60,875 bases of DNA from a virus. Positions 41,101 to 50,949 of this stretch are shown here, piece by piece. The translations under genes were made by a program, and so were the position numbers. Below the pieces are notes generated by a model that was not told the DNA's origin, did not search any database, and saw only the letters and a program-made list of their open reading frames with translations. The first letter of the stretch is position 1. Each line of letters opens with the position of its first letter. The stretch lies in IMG/VR virus record IMGVR_UViG_3300043395_000730, positions 1-60,875 of that record; one strand, given 5' to 3'.

Positions 41101-44100
41101 TCTCAAAAGGTTATAAATGGAAATATATCTCTTTATGATAATGAAGATGTTGATTTTTTAAAAACTGTTTCAACTGACAACGAGCTAAGAAAGATGATTG
41201 TGATAAAACTTAAGAGCGATATGCTTACTGGTAAAATTACAAAGTCTGAAGCTGAGAAACAATTGAACGCTCTTGATAAGGTTGGTGCTATATTTAATGC
41301 TATGCCTGACAACCTAAGTGTTGAGGACCAAGTTAAGTCTGTAAACCTTATGTCTGAAAAGCAAAGACTTGAAAAAGAAATTGACGGCAAGGATCAATCT
41401 CTTGTTGCCGCTCAAAAGGAAAGAATAACAGAGATTGATAACGAACTACAAAAAATTAGTAAAGATGCCTTTCAAAAGCAAGCAACAGGTGAAGTTCCTG
41501 TACAGCCAGAAGCCAGAGTTGGCGAAGAAGTGGAGGGAAGAAAACCCGAAACAAAACTTGAAGAAGTTACCAAAAAAGGTCAAGAAGGTGTAGTACAAAC
41601 ACAAGTTCCTAGAAAAAAAGGTTGGCAAAATAGTGTTGTTAAAAAAGAAGAATCAACTACTCCATCTGGAGATAAAGTAACTACATATAAGGCTTATGCT
41701 GTAAATGAAAATGGCAAAGAGACTAATATGGGAACAGGTATCTTAACTACTATAGGAGAAATTGCACCTTTAGTAAAAGGAACTGAAGGTGAATTAATGT
41801 TTTATGATGAAGATGGTAATTTAAAAGAAGATCCTAATGCTGAACTTTATATAACAAAAACAATAGAGGGAACCAATCAAGATGGAAGCTATCAACAGAG
41901 GGTTACAGTAGTTGCTAAAGGAGATTTAGAATTTAATGGAAGGATACAAGCTGATTTTACTACAAATAAAAATGTTGTAGTAGGCGAATCATCTTATAAA
42001 TCTAATTTAACAACTAAACAACAACAAGAAGTAACAATAGATAAACCTGTTATTGCTACAAATACAACGGCCGAACTTGATAGAGTTAAGTCTGTTGATA
42101 TGGAGACTGAAGATGGTGCTACGTTTAATATAGACGGAACTAAGTACGAAGGTGGTGGTTTGGTTGTTCCTATTGTTAGTGAGAACACTACTGTTGAGGA
42201 GATCACTCCAGAGATGATATCTGACTTTGTTGAAAAACATTCAAGCAAAATTGGAGATCAAAATACAGTTAAGGTTGGTATATATAAATTCCCTAACAGT
42301 AACAAGGTATCGATAGACCTAAATATCGTTGCTCCAGAGTCATCAAGACAGCAAGCCATTGAGTTTGCAAAAGCTGCTGATCAAGAGTCTCTGTTTGATT
42401 TATCTACATTTGAGAATGTAAAGACTGGCGGTACTGGAGTTAATCCTACACAATTTACTGACGAACAATTTAAAGAGATAGCTAAAGCTCTTAACGAAGG
42501 AAGAACTCCTAGTTTTGCAGCACCTACGCAACAAAACCTAGTAACACTTGAGAATGTAGAAGAGGTTGCAGACAAAAGAACAGCCACTGCCATTAAGTTG
42601 GTATTGAACGCTCTTCCTGACGTTAAGATATATATTCACAAGACAAACGAAGAGTACTCTGCCGCAATAGGTGAAGAGGCTGAAGCTGGAGACAGAGGAG
42701 CATACGATACACAAGAAGGAGCTATACACATTAATTTAGCAGCTGGAGGTAACGCTCAAACTGTTTTCCATGAGGCTATCCACCATGCATTACTAAAGAA
42801 AGGTATGGACAGTGGAGCTATACTTGATTTGGCTAATGGTCTTAATAGAATAATTACTGACAAGAAGTTAAAGAAAAGGTTAAGTGATTTCATATCTCAA
42901 TATGAAACATCTGACCAAGCTGAAGAGTATTTGTCAGAACTAGGGGCCATAATGGCTGAAGCTGAGATCGAACTAACTACAACAAAGTTCAATCAGTTTA
43001 AAGCGCTTATCGCTAGAATATTCCAAAAGTTAGGACTACCTAAATCTATGGTTCCTTTCTTGAATGCTATGAATTCAGAGAACGCTGTTGACTTTATTAA
43101 TAGTTTGACTAAATCTTTGAGGACTGGTGAAAACATAATGACTGACGGTTTTCAATCAACTATTAATCCAACTAACAAAATAAAGAAACAGGTTGAAGTT
43201 AAAGAAGGATATAAGCTTTCTTATGTTAAACAGTCTGATATAATAGATATACAATCATTAATATCTGACATTGCTTCAAATGATCAAAATGTTTGGTTCT
43301 GGGTTGCTGATCAACTTGGTAGAGGATTTGTTGAGGATGATGTTATAGATGGAAAACACTATTTAGATGCTGGGCCTTCATTTGCTCTTGATCCTAAAAA
43401 TAGAGAGAGAGGTATAATATGGGCGTCTGGAGCTAATCCAAGGACACTTCAAAATAATATAAATAAAAGTGATTATATATTCATTATAAGTGGATCGCCT
43501 CAAAAATCAAAGTTATTTAATAAGACCGTATCAAATCTAGTAAGATCTAGAATAGAAAAAAGTGTTGATTTCGATACATTTAAAAAATCACTTATAGAGG
43601 CTAATGCTCCAAAAGATATAACGTCAATACTTGAAAAATATAACAGTTATGATGATTTATTTAATGGTCCAGATAGAAAAGCATTTTTAATAGCTATAGG
43701 CAATCAAGCAAATAAGAAGGCTACTAAATCTAAACAATTACTTGAATCATATAATGCTTTTGTTGATTATGATTCATTGAGAGATGATTTCTATAGAGAG
43801 AATGGATTTGAAATGGGTGATATAATGCTTGTATTGAAGCCTACAGGTGTTGGTGAAAAATCAGATCATTCGACATATGAGAATAATATTTTAGGTGAAG
43901 TTGTAGGTGTTCCAGATTCTATAATAAATTCTTATGATATCCTTCCAGAAGAAACTAGAAATAAATACAAAGAAGATATAAGCAGAGTTCAACAACAACA
44001 AGTTGTGGCTCCTTATGGTATGGGTGTTAGTAAAGTTAAAAAACACAAAGGTGAAAAAATAACTGCACCAGTAGCTGGAAACAAGTTGTTCAATGAGCCT

Positions 44101-47100
44101 TTAAAGGATGCTGAAAATATAGCTAGATCTTACATGCAATCTATCGGTATGGAATACGTGCCAGTAGAAAAGATAACAAAACTAGATGAAGATCTTTCAA
44201 AAAGAATATCTGACGCTTACGATCAGATGGAAAATAATCCAAACGATCCGAAGGTAAAGGCTGCTTATGAGGCTATGGCTAAGGAAACATTAGATCAGTA
44301 TGACGCTATAGTTAAAGAAGGCTACAATGTTGAGATAAATAATAACGAGCCTTACTCCAACTCTGAGGCTATGATAAAAGACCTTAAGGATAATAAGAGG
44401 ATGAAAATATTCTCTACAGAATCTGGTTTTGGAGATGAGCCTATAACTGAAGAGCAGAGATCTGAAAATTTATTATTAAAAGACTCTGGAAGAAAGGATG
44501 TAAATGGTGAGACTTTATTGATCAATGACGTGTTTAGATTTGTGCATGACTTCTTTGGTCACGCCAAACTAGGCAACAGTTTTGGTCCAGTAGGAGAAGA
44601 GAATGCTTGGAGAGTTCACTCTGAGATGTATTCTCCAGAAGCTAGAAAGGCTATGACATCTGAGACAAGAGGTCAAAATAGCTGGGTTAATTTTAGTGGT
44701 GTAAATGACGCTGCATTCAAGAAGAGAGATAAGGCTAGAGAACTTCGTAAAGAAGGTAAGACAGAAGAGGCTGATAGATTGGTAGGTGAGGTATATGAGG
44801 AGATGAAATTTGCCGATCAAAAGGTTGGCATATTGCCAGATTTTGCTATTGAAGAGGGGACTAGGTTTAAAAAACAGAAAGATAATACTGGATATAGATC
44901 TGGGGATTTAATAAAAAAAGCAGAAACTAAAGATAAATTCGAAGGAAGTGATAGAAGCACTGGTCATTTTGGCACTGGATTTTATTTTTTTGGAACTAAA
45001 AACCAAGCAGATCAATATGGTGAACGAGCTACAAGTACTATTGATTTAGATGGATATAATTTAGCAAAAGGAACTATTGAACTTCATGATTTATTAAAAG
45101 ATATCAATAACAATTCTATAGGTAAAAATAAAAATATAGATAAATTAAAATCTAGAATTGAAAATTTATTAAATTACCTAGGTAAATCAGAAGTTACCAA
45201 ATTAAGTCGCGATTATTCTGAACTAGAATTTAAATCTTATGTTCAAAGTGAAATAAATCAAAAAAATAAAATAGAATCAATAATAAATGAAATAAATAAT
45301 AATAATGTTGATTCTCCATCAACAGTAGTTATGAAATCGTTGGGATTTGATGGTGTAGATTCAAGAGGTACAGATTTAGATAATGCTCAATATGGAAGTG
45401 TAGTATATTCAATAAAACAATTCAAAAAACAAAAACCAACATCCAAACAAGAGGCCATCCAAAAGGCCAAGGATAAGTACGAACTGTCTGTAGAGAAGAG
45501 AGGTAATTCTCACGAGCAAGGCGTAGCCGCTGCTCTTGGTGACTTGCAAAAGTCTAATTGGTTTGCAAACGCTGACGATACAGCTAGAGAAGATGCAGTT
45601 AGAGAGATCAAGGCTTTCTTTGGTGAGAAGATTAAGAAGGCTCCATCTGTTGCTAAGATTTTAGGTAAACCAAAACCAGAGACGCAAACAAAAACCGTTG
45701 ATGCCTTACGAAAAGAATTCTTTACTGCTTGGAACAAAGCGTCAAGAGAAGCAAAGGCCGATCTAAATTCCAAAAGAAAAGCCATCGGAGCTATCATCAA
45801 GTCAATGGTCCGATCTGGCAAAATAACTACCAAACAAGCAGCCGTTATAACAGACAGGGCTAGCAGTATAAATCTTGAGAACCCAGTAATTGTACAAAGA
45901 TTCTTGGACTACGTTAGTAAGGTATTTGCTGACGCTAACTATCAAGAGAAGTTAAGCAACGCTTTCTCTACTAGAAAAGCGATAAGAAGATTAACTAAGT
46001 CAAACAACCAAGCAGAGGTTATAGGGATGGCTAAGGCATTCCTAAATATAGACCCATCAATGGTTGAAGACATAGACACATACAACGAGATAGCTGAGTC
46101 AATCAAAAATGCTATGGCTCCATCTGTTGTAAGAGGAGAGCAAGTTAAGTTCAAGCAACCAGCCAATATAGCTGACGTGAATGAATACACGATGGAAGAG
46201 CTGTCAAAACAAGAGGAAATTAAAAAGGACCAATTGTTGGCTGAGTATGACTACCTTAAGGATGCTGGTTTGATATCTAAAGACATGACTCTAAATGAGA
46301 TAAGAAAGATCATAGAGGATATGAAGTCTACAGATACTGATATCAACGATGACGTTAAAGACTTTGTTGAGAGAAGACTAGATATGATGCTTGGTATTGT
46401 AGAGTCTATTATTAGAACTGGAGTCAATCCAATCACTGGAGAACCTATGGAGATATCTGATAAAAACAAAGATATCCTAAAAGCTATAATGAAGATGGAT
46501 CTAAAAGAACTTGATACAAGAAGCTTGATCTATCTATCTGAATCTGTAGATAACTTCCTAAATAACGGAATAACAAGCGGTCTTGAGGCTAATGTACAGT
46601 CATATGTTGGAGCTATGAAAGTTAAGGCTCTTGTAAATGCTGGCGTTAAATCTGTTGGTATAAAAACAAAAGCTTCTAAGATAGCATCTACTGAAATACT
46701 TAGCATACCTTTATTATTTGAAAAATTATTTAGAGGTACTACTATTGGTACTAGAATAATGAGTGATATGGGATTGTTGGATATGGTTAACGGCAAAAAT
46801 AAAGCTGAACTTATATACAACAAAATACTTGAATCGTACACAAAGCAAGATTTCTACGGAAAGGACTTTATGACTCAACAGAACATCATAGAAAGAGGTA
46901 TGCTTGCATATCTTATGAGAAATGTTAATGGTGATAACGCTCAAGTTAAAGCAGAACTAAACAGGAGAATTGACGCTATATCTGAGAGTATTAAACAACT
47001 AAAAGAAGGAAATAGCGATGAGCAGAAACTAGCTGAAATGTATGAGAATGCATTCTCTAAGTTAAAAGTAAATTCTAGAGACATTGATATCATAAGAGCT

Positions 47101-49236
47101 AACTCATCTAAGTCAAACAGAGAAGCTGTTGACTGGTGGGTAGATCAATGGAAACAACACTATACAGATTTATATGATGTCAGTTTGTCTGTTTACAACA
47201 CTATGTTAAGTAGTGATATAAACTATACTCCAGATAAAATGAAGCTTATGTCTTCTAAGTCACAAGATGATGACATAACTAGCTCGGATAGCGGATTTGT
47301 ATCATCTCTTGGGTACACAGATACAAAAAAAGCTGGTGTGTTGATGGAAAATGTTAGAAAGAAACCAAAGAATAGATACGTTGATCTAAACTTTGATATG
47401 AATAACGCTAACTCATTAAGAAATGCACTTGTTGACATAAATACAGCTGCCGCTATTAGACAAGTAAAAGGCTTCATGGACTCTAATAACTTTGATAAAT
47501 TAGCTGGAGATGAGTCTTCATTGATAAAGTCAAGAGTGAACTCTTACGTGAAAAGAATGAAGGGTAAGAGGATGATACCTAGAAGTAGCGCTGATGACAT
47601 TATGAAGTATTTTAATGCAATAGCTAAGGCTGGTACCATTAGAGCTCTAGGTGGAGTTGGTTCTGCGATTAAGCAGTTCTCTCCTGTAATAAATACATTG
47701 CTAAATGCAGGTAGATTTACAAGTTTAACTCCTAACAGTAATGCTTGGATCGACAGACTTGGCATGCCTATATCTAACCGTGGTATAAAATCAGAAGCTA
47801 ATATTGATACTATAGACAAGAGGGTTAACGTTTTGGCTGATTCAGCTGTGGGTAAAGTTTATGATGGTGTGGGTAAGATAGGTGACATGTGGTTGAAGGC
47901 ATTAATACAATCGCCAGATGCTTATGTAGCAAGGTCTTCATTTATTACTTACTACTTAAAGAGTTTAAGGGACCAAGGTCTTAGCACTAAGATAGATTGG
48001 AACAACCACGAGGTAAATAAAAAGGCAGCTGAATACGCTCAAATGCAAGTTGACAGACAACAGAACGTGTCTGATCCTTTACTAACTGGAGAATTATTTG
48101 CAACTGAAGATGCTACTAAAAAAATGATCACGAAGCTTTTCATGCCATTTACATCATTTGTTTGGAACCAGAGAGCTAGGATGATAAATGATATGCAAAT
48201 ATTAGGATCTAAAGTATCATCAAAGGAAGATAAGATAATAGCTATGAGATCACTAGCTGCTCTTCCAGCAGAGATTGTAGTATTTAACTTATTAGGTGCA
48301 GCAATAAGAAAAACAATAGACGCTATAACAAATTACTTCTACGGAGAAGATGATGATGAAGAGGAAGAAGTATTGTTCTATGTGTTTGGAATGAAAGTCA
48401 CTGAAGATGATGTTAAGGAATTTAAGATGCCTATCAAAAACTTATTGGTGGATTTATTCTCACCTCTTCCTGGCCTAACAGATGAATTCTTAGTTACTGG
48501 ATTTAATAATCTATTTGAAATGTACCCACTAGTTGGTGACGATGAGATAGCAGAGTTGGTTAAGGCTGAAAATGATATGAGAATAGCCAATGGAGATAAA
48601 GTAATGACAGAAAAACAAGAGGCAGAATTTATTGAAGAGGAGAAGAAAAAGAGAACATTCCAACTGTATGAAAATATGGAATCTACTGGATGGGAAAGAT
48701 ATATACCTGGTGCTCCAGGAGTTGCATTAAAAACATATAGCGAATTAAAAGACGCTATAGACTTAGCAATGACTGGCAAATATGAAGATGAGTATCAAGG
48801 AAGAAAATCAACAAAATATATATCAGAGGAAGATAGGAAAAAAGTTGCTTACGGATTATTCTTCCAAATACCACAAGCTTTAGGATTGTTGCCTCGTGAG
48901 GCTGGTCAGATTCCAAATAAAGGTATACGTAACATTAAAAAGAGATCGTATACAGAGAATCAGAAAACAAAGATGGAAGAGGTTGAAAAATTGACTAATC
49001 GTCCTATCGGTAAAATTGAGAAAGTATTAATTAGTAAAAACTCAGATCCTAAGAAGATTGCTATGGAAATGAAAATGATAGATAAGCTTGGAGGATTTGA
49101 TGAAAAACAGGAAGCTGAGTACGCAAAGCTTAGAAGATCAATTAGTAAACCTAATATAAGATTTGCTCAAATGATTAAGGGAGGAATGACGGCAGAGGAT
49201 ATAATAAGAAGAATTGCCGAGATAAGAAAAAGATAA
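38128..49236 (+). CDS. giant polyvalent virion protein (3702 aa)
   Basis: Residues 1-60 hold two copies of a Q-Q-L-Y-N-L-x-K-x-x-G-L-x-N-T-T-D repeat. Helical regions follow. Near 1548 is H-E-A-I-H, a zincin HExxH metallopeptidase motif in F-H-E-A-I-H-H-A-L. Near 2140 is R-F-V-H-D-F-F-G-H-A-K-L-G-N-S-F, a hallmark of large polyvalent phage proteins. Near 2278 G-H-F-G-T-G-F-Y-F-F-G-T-K-N-Q-A-D-Q-Y-G resembles ADP-ribosyltransferase-type folds. The C-terminal third is helical with an S-F-V-W-N-Q-R-A-R-M region and a hydrophobic stretch near 3385. No RNA-polymerase D-x-D-x-D motif was found. Probably packaged and ejected, with several enzymatic modules. Confidence 0.85.
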   Translation: MNDKLQQLYNLYKSKGLINTTDFNTFASANSQQIQQLYNLGKKNGLFNTTDLNTFSSAFSPQQKWRQVTEKESAGRLNYRKDDFRTWDIVEETQKGMTKEERKKTGFDYTPEQIAAGKKAVAMEEAPVIEYSDLKLRRGKDGVFYKVEGNNWYEVAFPRDMSKNIINESVVSLEGSDLYKINDPKKVESLNIEFGEKVKLPNAGFDTDQKLIKSGIDTKIPSVLNKAVKPEDDPYDVFGGWDDNTRGLRFRKDDYSNVWLQIKPGVDSGWSVVTETMAKELNKRYGGKYGSVPKQAENLTDYQILNKTYGQEGGSGVLKRELLPDGEPTFGLPKSVENAGWFQTLYPQTMMGQVVNAQEARRRGMTSFDDKVHRFVSNNNIARLEEEEAVKMLTNEFGRYGFEFIESGVNDEMIVRTKDGLREVVINLDTDDLGENIRLQDFLIVNMDPSAYEAGDQKYAELINRDRRLIYSNNGSNSASLYKDLKELFNDEDYKIWAQNLPYGELEQEVNYRIGEYRSLMNKPGVNSSEVFKDMETFKKSPMYQQYQKNKKEAFELERMKMQSLYDEVRLDPGQNSRARQKVRMFLSDKYLDKAKTEYNAMLNDINQSAKFLKTRYDEYHNELQKLNTSNLTPEQIRVKKEQLDKMALQLDVDRSNLIRRQKAVTTEAKQLEYLTGKYVVDVAKEGGFIGGLMNSFSDGISKMIKTGDVVGRLQAETKGSQIADNMTEEEKRYYKTKGYSLEEIKIAEANKAWKESKEDLSNRMKSAIGDLATTKQYQQSEDRGIVSKALFGLAESLPAMATSFINPYVGFGSLSAQAYSSLEDEMLNDPDFETTSLTEMNLIALPYAMAMGALEKIGLSSAMSKNPLAKSLIMKSIQGAVKKTTGKGSAELLQNVLDKEIKSNMAKFGIRIVGGALTEAETGATQSLVLDIGYKSLINEIKKDDRLASELTGGEFFDTPDSFMDGLKMVIEDGIAEGIGGMVMSGFGSMSQKVINGNISLYDNEDVDFLKTVSTDNELRKMIVIKLKSDMLTGKITKSEAEKQLNALDKVGAIFNAMPDNLSVEDQVKSVNLMSEKQRLEKEIDGKDQSLVAAQKERITEIDNELQKISKDAFQKQATGEVPVQPEARVGEEVEGRKPETKLEEVTKKGQEGVVQTQVPRKKGWQNSVVKKEESTTPSGDKVTTYKAYAVNENGKETNMGTGILTTIGEIAPLVKGTEGELMFYDEDGNLKEDPNAELYITKTIEGTNQDGSYQQRVTVVAKGDLEFNGRIQADFTTNKNVVVGESSYKSNLTTKQQQEVTIDKPVIATNTTAELDRVKSVDMETEDGATFNIDGTKYEGGGLVVPIVSENTTVEEITPEMISDFVEKHSSKIGDQNTVKVGIYKFPNSNKVSIDLNIVAPESSRQQAIEFAKAADQESLFDLSTFENVKTGGTGVNPTQFTDEQFKEIAKALNEGRTPSFAAPTQQNLVTLENVEEVADKRTATAIKLVLNALPDVKIYIHKTNEEYSAAIGEEAEAGDRGAYDTQEGAIHINLAAGGNAQTVFHEAIHHALLKKGMDSGAILDLANGLNRIITDKKLKKRLSDFISQYETSDQAEEYLSELGAIMAEAEIELTTTKFNQFKALIARIFQKLGLPKSMVPFLNAMNSENAVDFINSLTKSLRTGENIMTDGFQSTINPTNKIKKQVEVKEGYKLSYVKQSDIIDIQSLISDIASNDQNVWFWVADQLGRGFVEDDVIDGKHYLDAGPSFALDPKNRERGIIWASGANPRTLQNNINKSDYIFIISGSPQKSKLFNKTVSNLVRSRIEKSVDFDTFKKSLIEANAPKDITSILEKYNSYDDLFNGPDRKAFLIAIGNQANKKATKSKQLLESYNAFVDYDSLRDDFYRENGFEMGDIMLVLKPTGVGEKSDHSTYENNILGEVVGVPDSIINSYDILPEETRNKYKEDISRVQQQQVVAPYGMGVSKVKKHKGEKITAPVAGNKLFNEPLKDAENIARSYMQSIGMEYVPVEKITKLDEDLSKRISDAYDQMENNPNDPKVKAAYEAMAKETLDQYDAIVKEGYNVEINNNEPYSNSEAMIKDLKDNKRMKIFSTESGFGDEPITEEQRSENLLLKDSGRKDVNGETLLINDVFRFVHDFFGHAKLGNSFGPVGEENAWRVHSEMYSPEARKAMTSETRGQNSWVNFSGVNDAAFKKRDKARELRKEGKTEEADRLVGEVYEEMKFADQKVGILPDFAIEEGTRFKKQKDNTGYRSGDLIKKAETKDKFEGSDRSTGHFGTGFYFFGTKNQADQYGERATSTIDLDGYNLAKGTIELHDLLKDINNNSIGKNKNIDKLKSRIENLLNYLGKSEVTKLSRDYSELEFKSYVQSEINQKNKIESIINEINNNNVDSPSTVVMKSLGFDGVDSRGTDLDNAQYGSVVYSIKQFKKQKPTSKQEAIQKAKDKYELSVEKRGNSHEQGVAAALGDLQKSNWFANADDTAREDAVREIKAFFGEKIKKAPSVAKILGKPKPETQTKTVDALRKEFFTAWNKASREAKADLNSKRKAIGAIIKSMVRSGKITTKQAAVITDRASSINLENPVIVQRFLDYVSKVFADANYQEKLSNAFSTRKAIRRLTKSNNQAEVIGMAKAFLNIDPSMVEDIDTYNEIAESIKNAMAPSVVRGEQVKFKQPANIADVNEYTMEELSKQEEIKKDQLLAEYDYLKDAGLISKDMTLNEIRKIIEDMKSTDTDINDDVKDFVERRLDMMLGIVESIIRTGVNPITGEPMEISDKNKDILKAIMKMDLKELDTRSLIYLSESVDNFLNNGITSGLEANVQSYVGAMKVKALVNAGVKSVGIKTKASKIASTEILSIPLLFEKLFRGTTIGTRIMSDMGLLDMVNGKNKAELIYNKILESYTKQDFYGKDFMTQQNIIERGMLAYLMRNVNGDNAQVKAELNRRIDAISESIKQLKEGNSDEQKLAEMYENAFSKLKVNSRDIDIIRANSSKSNREAVDWWVDQWKQHYTDLYDVSLSVYNTMLSSDINYTPDKMKLMSSKSQDDDITSSDSGFVSSLGYTDTKKAGVLMENVRKKPKNRYVDLNFDMNNANSLRNALVDINTAAAIRQVKGFMDSNNFDKLAGDESSLIKSRVNSYVKRMKGKRMIPRSSADDIMKYFNAIAKAGTIRALGGVGSAIKQFSPVINTLLNAGRFTSLTPNSNAWIDRLGMPISNRGIKSEANIDTIDKRVNVLADSAVGKVYDGVGKIGDMWLKALIQSPDAYVARSSFITYYLKSLRDQGLSTKIDWNNHEVNKKAAEYAQMQVDRQQNVSDPLLTGELFATEDATKKMITKLFMPFTSFVWNQRARMINDMQILGSKVSSKEDKIIAMRSLAALPAEIVVFNLLGAAIRKTIDAITNYFYGEDDDEEEEVLFYVFGMKVTEDDVKEFKMPIKNLLVDLFSPLPGLTDEFLVTGFNNLFEMYPLVGDDEIAELVKAENDMRIANGDKVMTEKQEAEFIEEEKKKRTFQLYENMESTGWERYIPGAPGVALKTYSELKDAIDLAMTGKYEDEYQGRKSTKYISEEDRKKVAYGLFFQIPQALGLLPREAGQIPNKGIRNIKKRSYTENQKTKMEEVEKLTNRPIGKIEKVLISKNSDPKKIAMEMKMIDKLGGFDEKQEAEYAKLRRSISKPNIRFAQMIKGGMTAEDIIRRIAEIRKR

Positions 49237-49238
49237 TT

Positions 49239-49256
49239 ATTATTTTTTAAAATAAT
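49239..49256. terminator. AT-rich palindrome at convergent gene junction
   Basis: ATTATTTT/AAAATAAT separated by TT lies between the converging giant-protein gene and the leftward 54-aa gene (overlapping the end of the latter). All-AT stem, so it is a weak terminator at best. Confidence 0.3.
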
Positions 49257-49404
49257 CAAGAGCTACTCCGTAACAATAGTTTAGCTTATCTAAATCTGAC
49301 TGAATAAGAAAAGGGTGGTATCGTAATTCGATATGCACCCTTACTCTTTTTTTCTCGTAGATATAATTCTCTACAACAGCTATCATTTCTTCAACTCTTA
49401 TCAT
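49240..49404 (-). CDS. hypothetical small protein (54 aa), last early gene
   Basis: MIRVEEMIAVVENYIYEKKR then V-H-I-E-L-R-Y-H-P. Start overlaps the stop of the phosphoesterase gene (TAATG). Ends 3 nt from the convergent giant gene. Function unknown. Confidence 0.65.
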   Translation of the reverse strand: MIRVEEMIAVVENYIYEKKRVRVHIELRYHPFLIQSDLDKLNYCYGVALDYFKK

Positions 49405-50519
49405 TAAAATAAATGTGTTAACCTAGCAACTTGGCCATATTTAGGATGATGTATAAATGCCTCTACTGCTTTCGGGGCGTGTTGATAAGCATTACGGTGG
49501 TGCCAAGAATCAGTGCCAGAAGGACTCCTTAAGGTTTCCACACATACAGACATGTAATCTTTAGCTGTTTTATGGTGAACATGATGACCATATATATACC
49601 TATGTTTACAATTAGCCCAATCTGTAGGTGCTTCATGAGCCATTAATAATGGCAAATCTTGTGCTTTAGCACCGTCCATATGTGTGGAACCTATTAAATT
49701 ATCCCCATACACTGTGTATTTGCGATGGGACATATCGTTGTTAAATGTAACCTGTTTGCATTTAGAGAACCATGCCTCAATGCACTGTAACAACATAAAA
49801 CCAGACATGTAGTCATGATTGCTTGGATTATAAACAACCTCAACGTCAGCAACAGACATAAGTCTTTCTATTATATCGATCAATAGTTTTTTAGCCATAA
49901 CGAAGTTATCGTACCACATACCGTCAGTATCTTGAAGTGTTCCGCTTGTAGTTGTCTTTTTTGGGTTGTCTACATGTAGAATGTCATTGCCAGCTATGAA
50001 TATTATTTTATCAATATTAAATGGCTTCGACTTAGATAGTATGCCCTCAAGTCCAGTCAACACTCTTTGAACTGCTATCTGGCTGTTGTAATCTTCTCCA
50101 GTTTCAAACTTTGAGCATATCTTGCCTATGTGTATGTCAGCTGGATCGAACACTAGGCAGTGAGGCTCAGATATTGAGTTGTTACGAGCGATCTTAGCGT
50201 ACTTTGGACTCCATGTCTTTATCTCGTTAACCAGATCAGATATAAACTCCTTAGGATCAAAATCTGACCCTCCATTTACGTTTATACTGTAGTGCTTACC
50301 CTTGTACCAATAGTGTTTAACTTTTGACTCATCTATCCCTACTCTTTCACACTCATCAATAAGCCCTCTGTTTTTAATGTGGTAAGATACAGCCTTTCTT
50401 AATGTTTCTAAATTATCAAAGGCATCTGGTTCTTCTTCAAAGATTATTTTAGCTATCTCTGTTCTGTTTTGAGTTACGTTGTCGTAAAGATCAAAAATTC
50501 TATTCCGATTGTATTTCAT
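49404..50519 (-). CDS. calcineurin-like metallophosphoesterase
   Basis: 371 residues. N-terminal helix-turn-helix-like part (about 1-50, T-E-I-A-K-I-I-F-E-E-E). Metal-site motifs: D-x-H (F-D-P-A-D-I-H-I-G near residue 126), G-N-D (I-F-I-A-G-N-D-I-L-H-V-D), S-N-H-D (N-P-S-N-H-D-Y) and a G-H-H-V-H-H near residue 305. Family members hydrolyse phosphodiester or monoester bonds with two metals; relatives include DNA nucleases of the SbcD/Mre11 type and phage phosphatases. Probably nucleic-acid processing. Also resembles phage-replication helper phosphoesterases. Confidence 0.85.
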   Translation of the reverse strand: MKYNRNRIFDLYDNVTQNRTEIAKIIFEEEPDAFDNLETLRKAVSYHIKNRGLIDECERVGIDESKVKHYWYKGKHYSINVNGGSDFDPKEFISDLVNEIKTWSPKYAKIARNNSISEPHCLVFDPADIHIGKICSKFETGEDYNSQIAVQRVLTGLEGILSKSKPFNIDKIIFIAGNDILHVDNPKKTTTSGTLQDTDGMWYDNFVMAKKLLIDIIERLMSVADVEVVYNPSNHDYMSGFMLLQCIEAWFSKCKQVTFNNDMSHRKYTVYGDNLIGSTHMDGAKAQDLPLLMAHEAPTDWANCKHRYIYGHHVHHKTAKDYMSVCVETLRSPSGTDSWHHRNAYQHAPKAVEAFIHHPKYGQVARLTHLF

Positions 50520-50670
50520 GTGTTTTAAGAAGGTCTTTAAGTACTTTAATTAGATTTTCTATATTTGATTTCATTGACTTATAGTCAGCATCTGTAAGAT
50601 CTTCATATATGGAGTCAGTAAGATCGTTTATCTCTCTCATGACTCCGTTTATATAGTTAATGTGTTCCAT
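50500..50670 (-). CDS. hypothetical helical protein (56 aa)
   Basis: MEHINYINGVMREINDLTDS, helical hairpin or coiled coil, ending K-T-H-E-I-Q-S-E. Overlaps the phosphoesterase start by 20 nt. Possible antitoxin-like or regulatory mini-protein, but no evidence beyond size. Confidence 0.6.
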   Translation of the reverse strand: MEHINYINGVMREINDLTDSIYEDLTDADYKSMKSNIENLIKVLKDLLKTHEIQSE

Positions 50671-50715
50671 TGACGCATCAAATATAATTCATTCTAATCA
50701 AAGAAATGTAAATTG

Positions 50716-50949
50716 TTAATAATTAATGTTTGACATATATTTAAGAACGTCCATACTGTAGGTCACTCTATATTTACTTGGGTCCTTTACCTTTAGATAT
50801 TTTTTAGTAAAATTTTCATCTAAGGGTTTTAGGTTTTCGTCAAGAGCTACTGGTATTTTTGTCTCTTCTTTTATTATGATACCCAGTCTACTTGTGTTAG
50901 ATAAGGGCACCGCCTTTATGATAACATTTACACAATAAACTCCTCTCAT
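50716..50949 (-). CDS. hypothetical protein (77 aa)
   Basis: MRGVYCVNVIIKAVPLSNTS; small beta-rich protein. Start overlaps the previous stop. Unrecognised. Confidence 0.6.
   Translation of the reverse strand: MRGVYCVNVIIKAVPLSNTSRLGIIIKEETKIPVALDENLKPLDENFTKKYLKVKDPSKYRVTYSMDVLKYMSNINY

Noticed and set aside
38128-49236. Giant virion RNA polymerase as in crAss-like phages
   Set aside because: No D-x-D-G-D or D-F-D-I-D-type catalytic motif was found; motifs seen are peptidase and ART-like.
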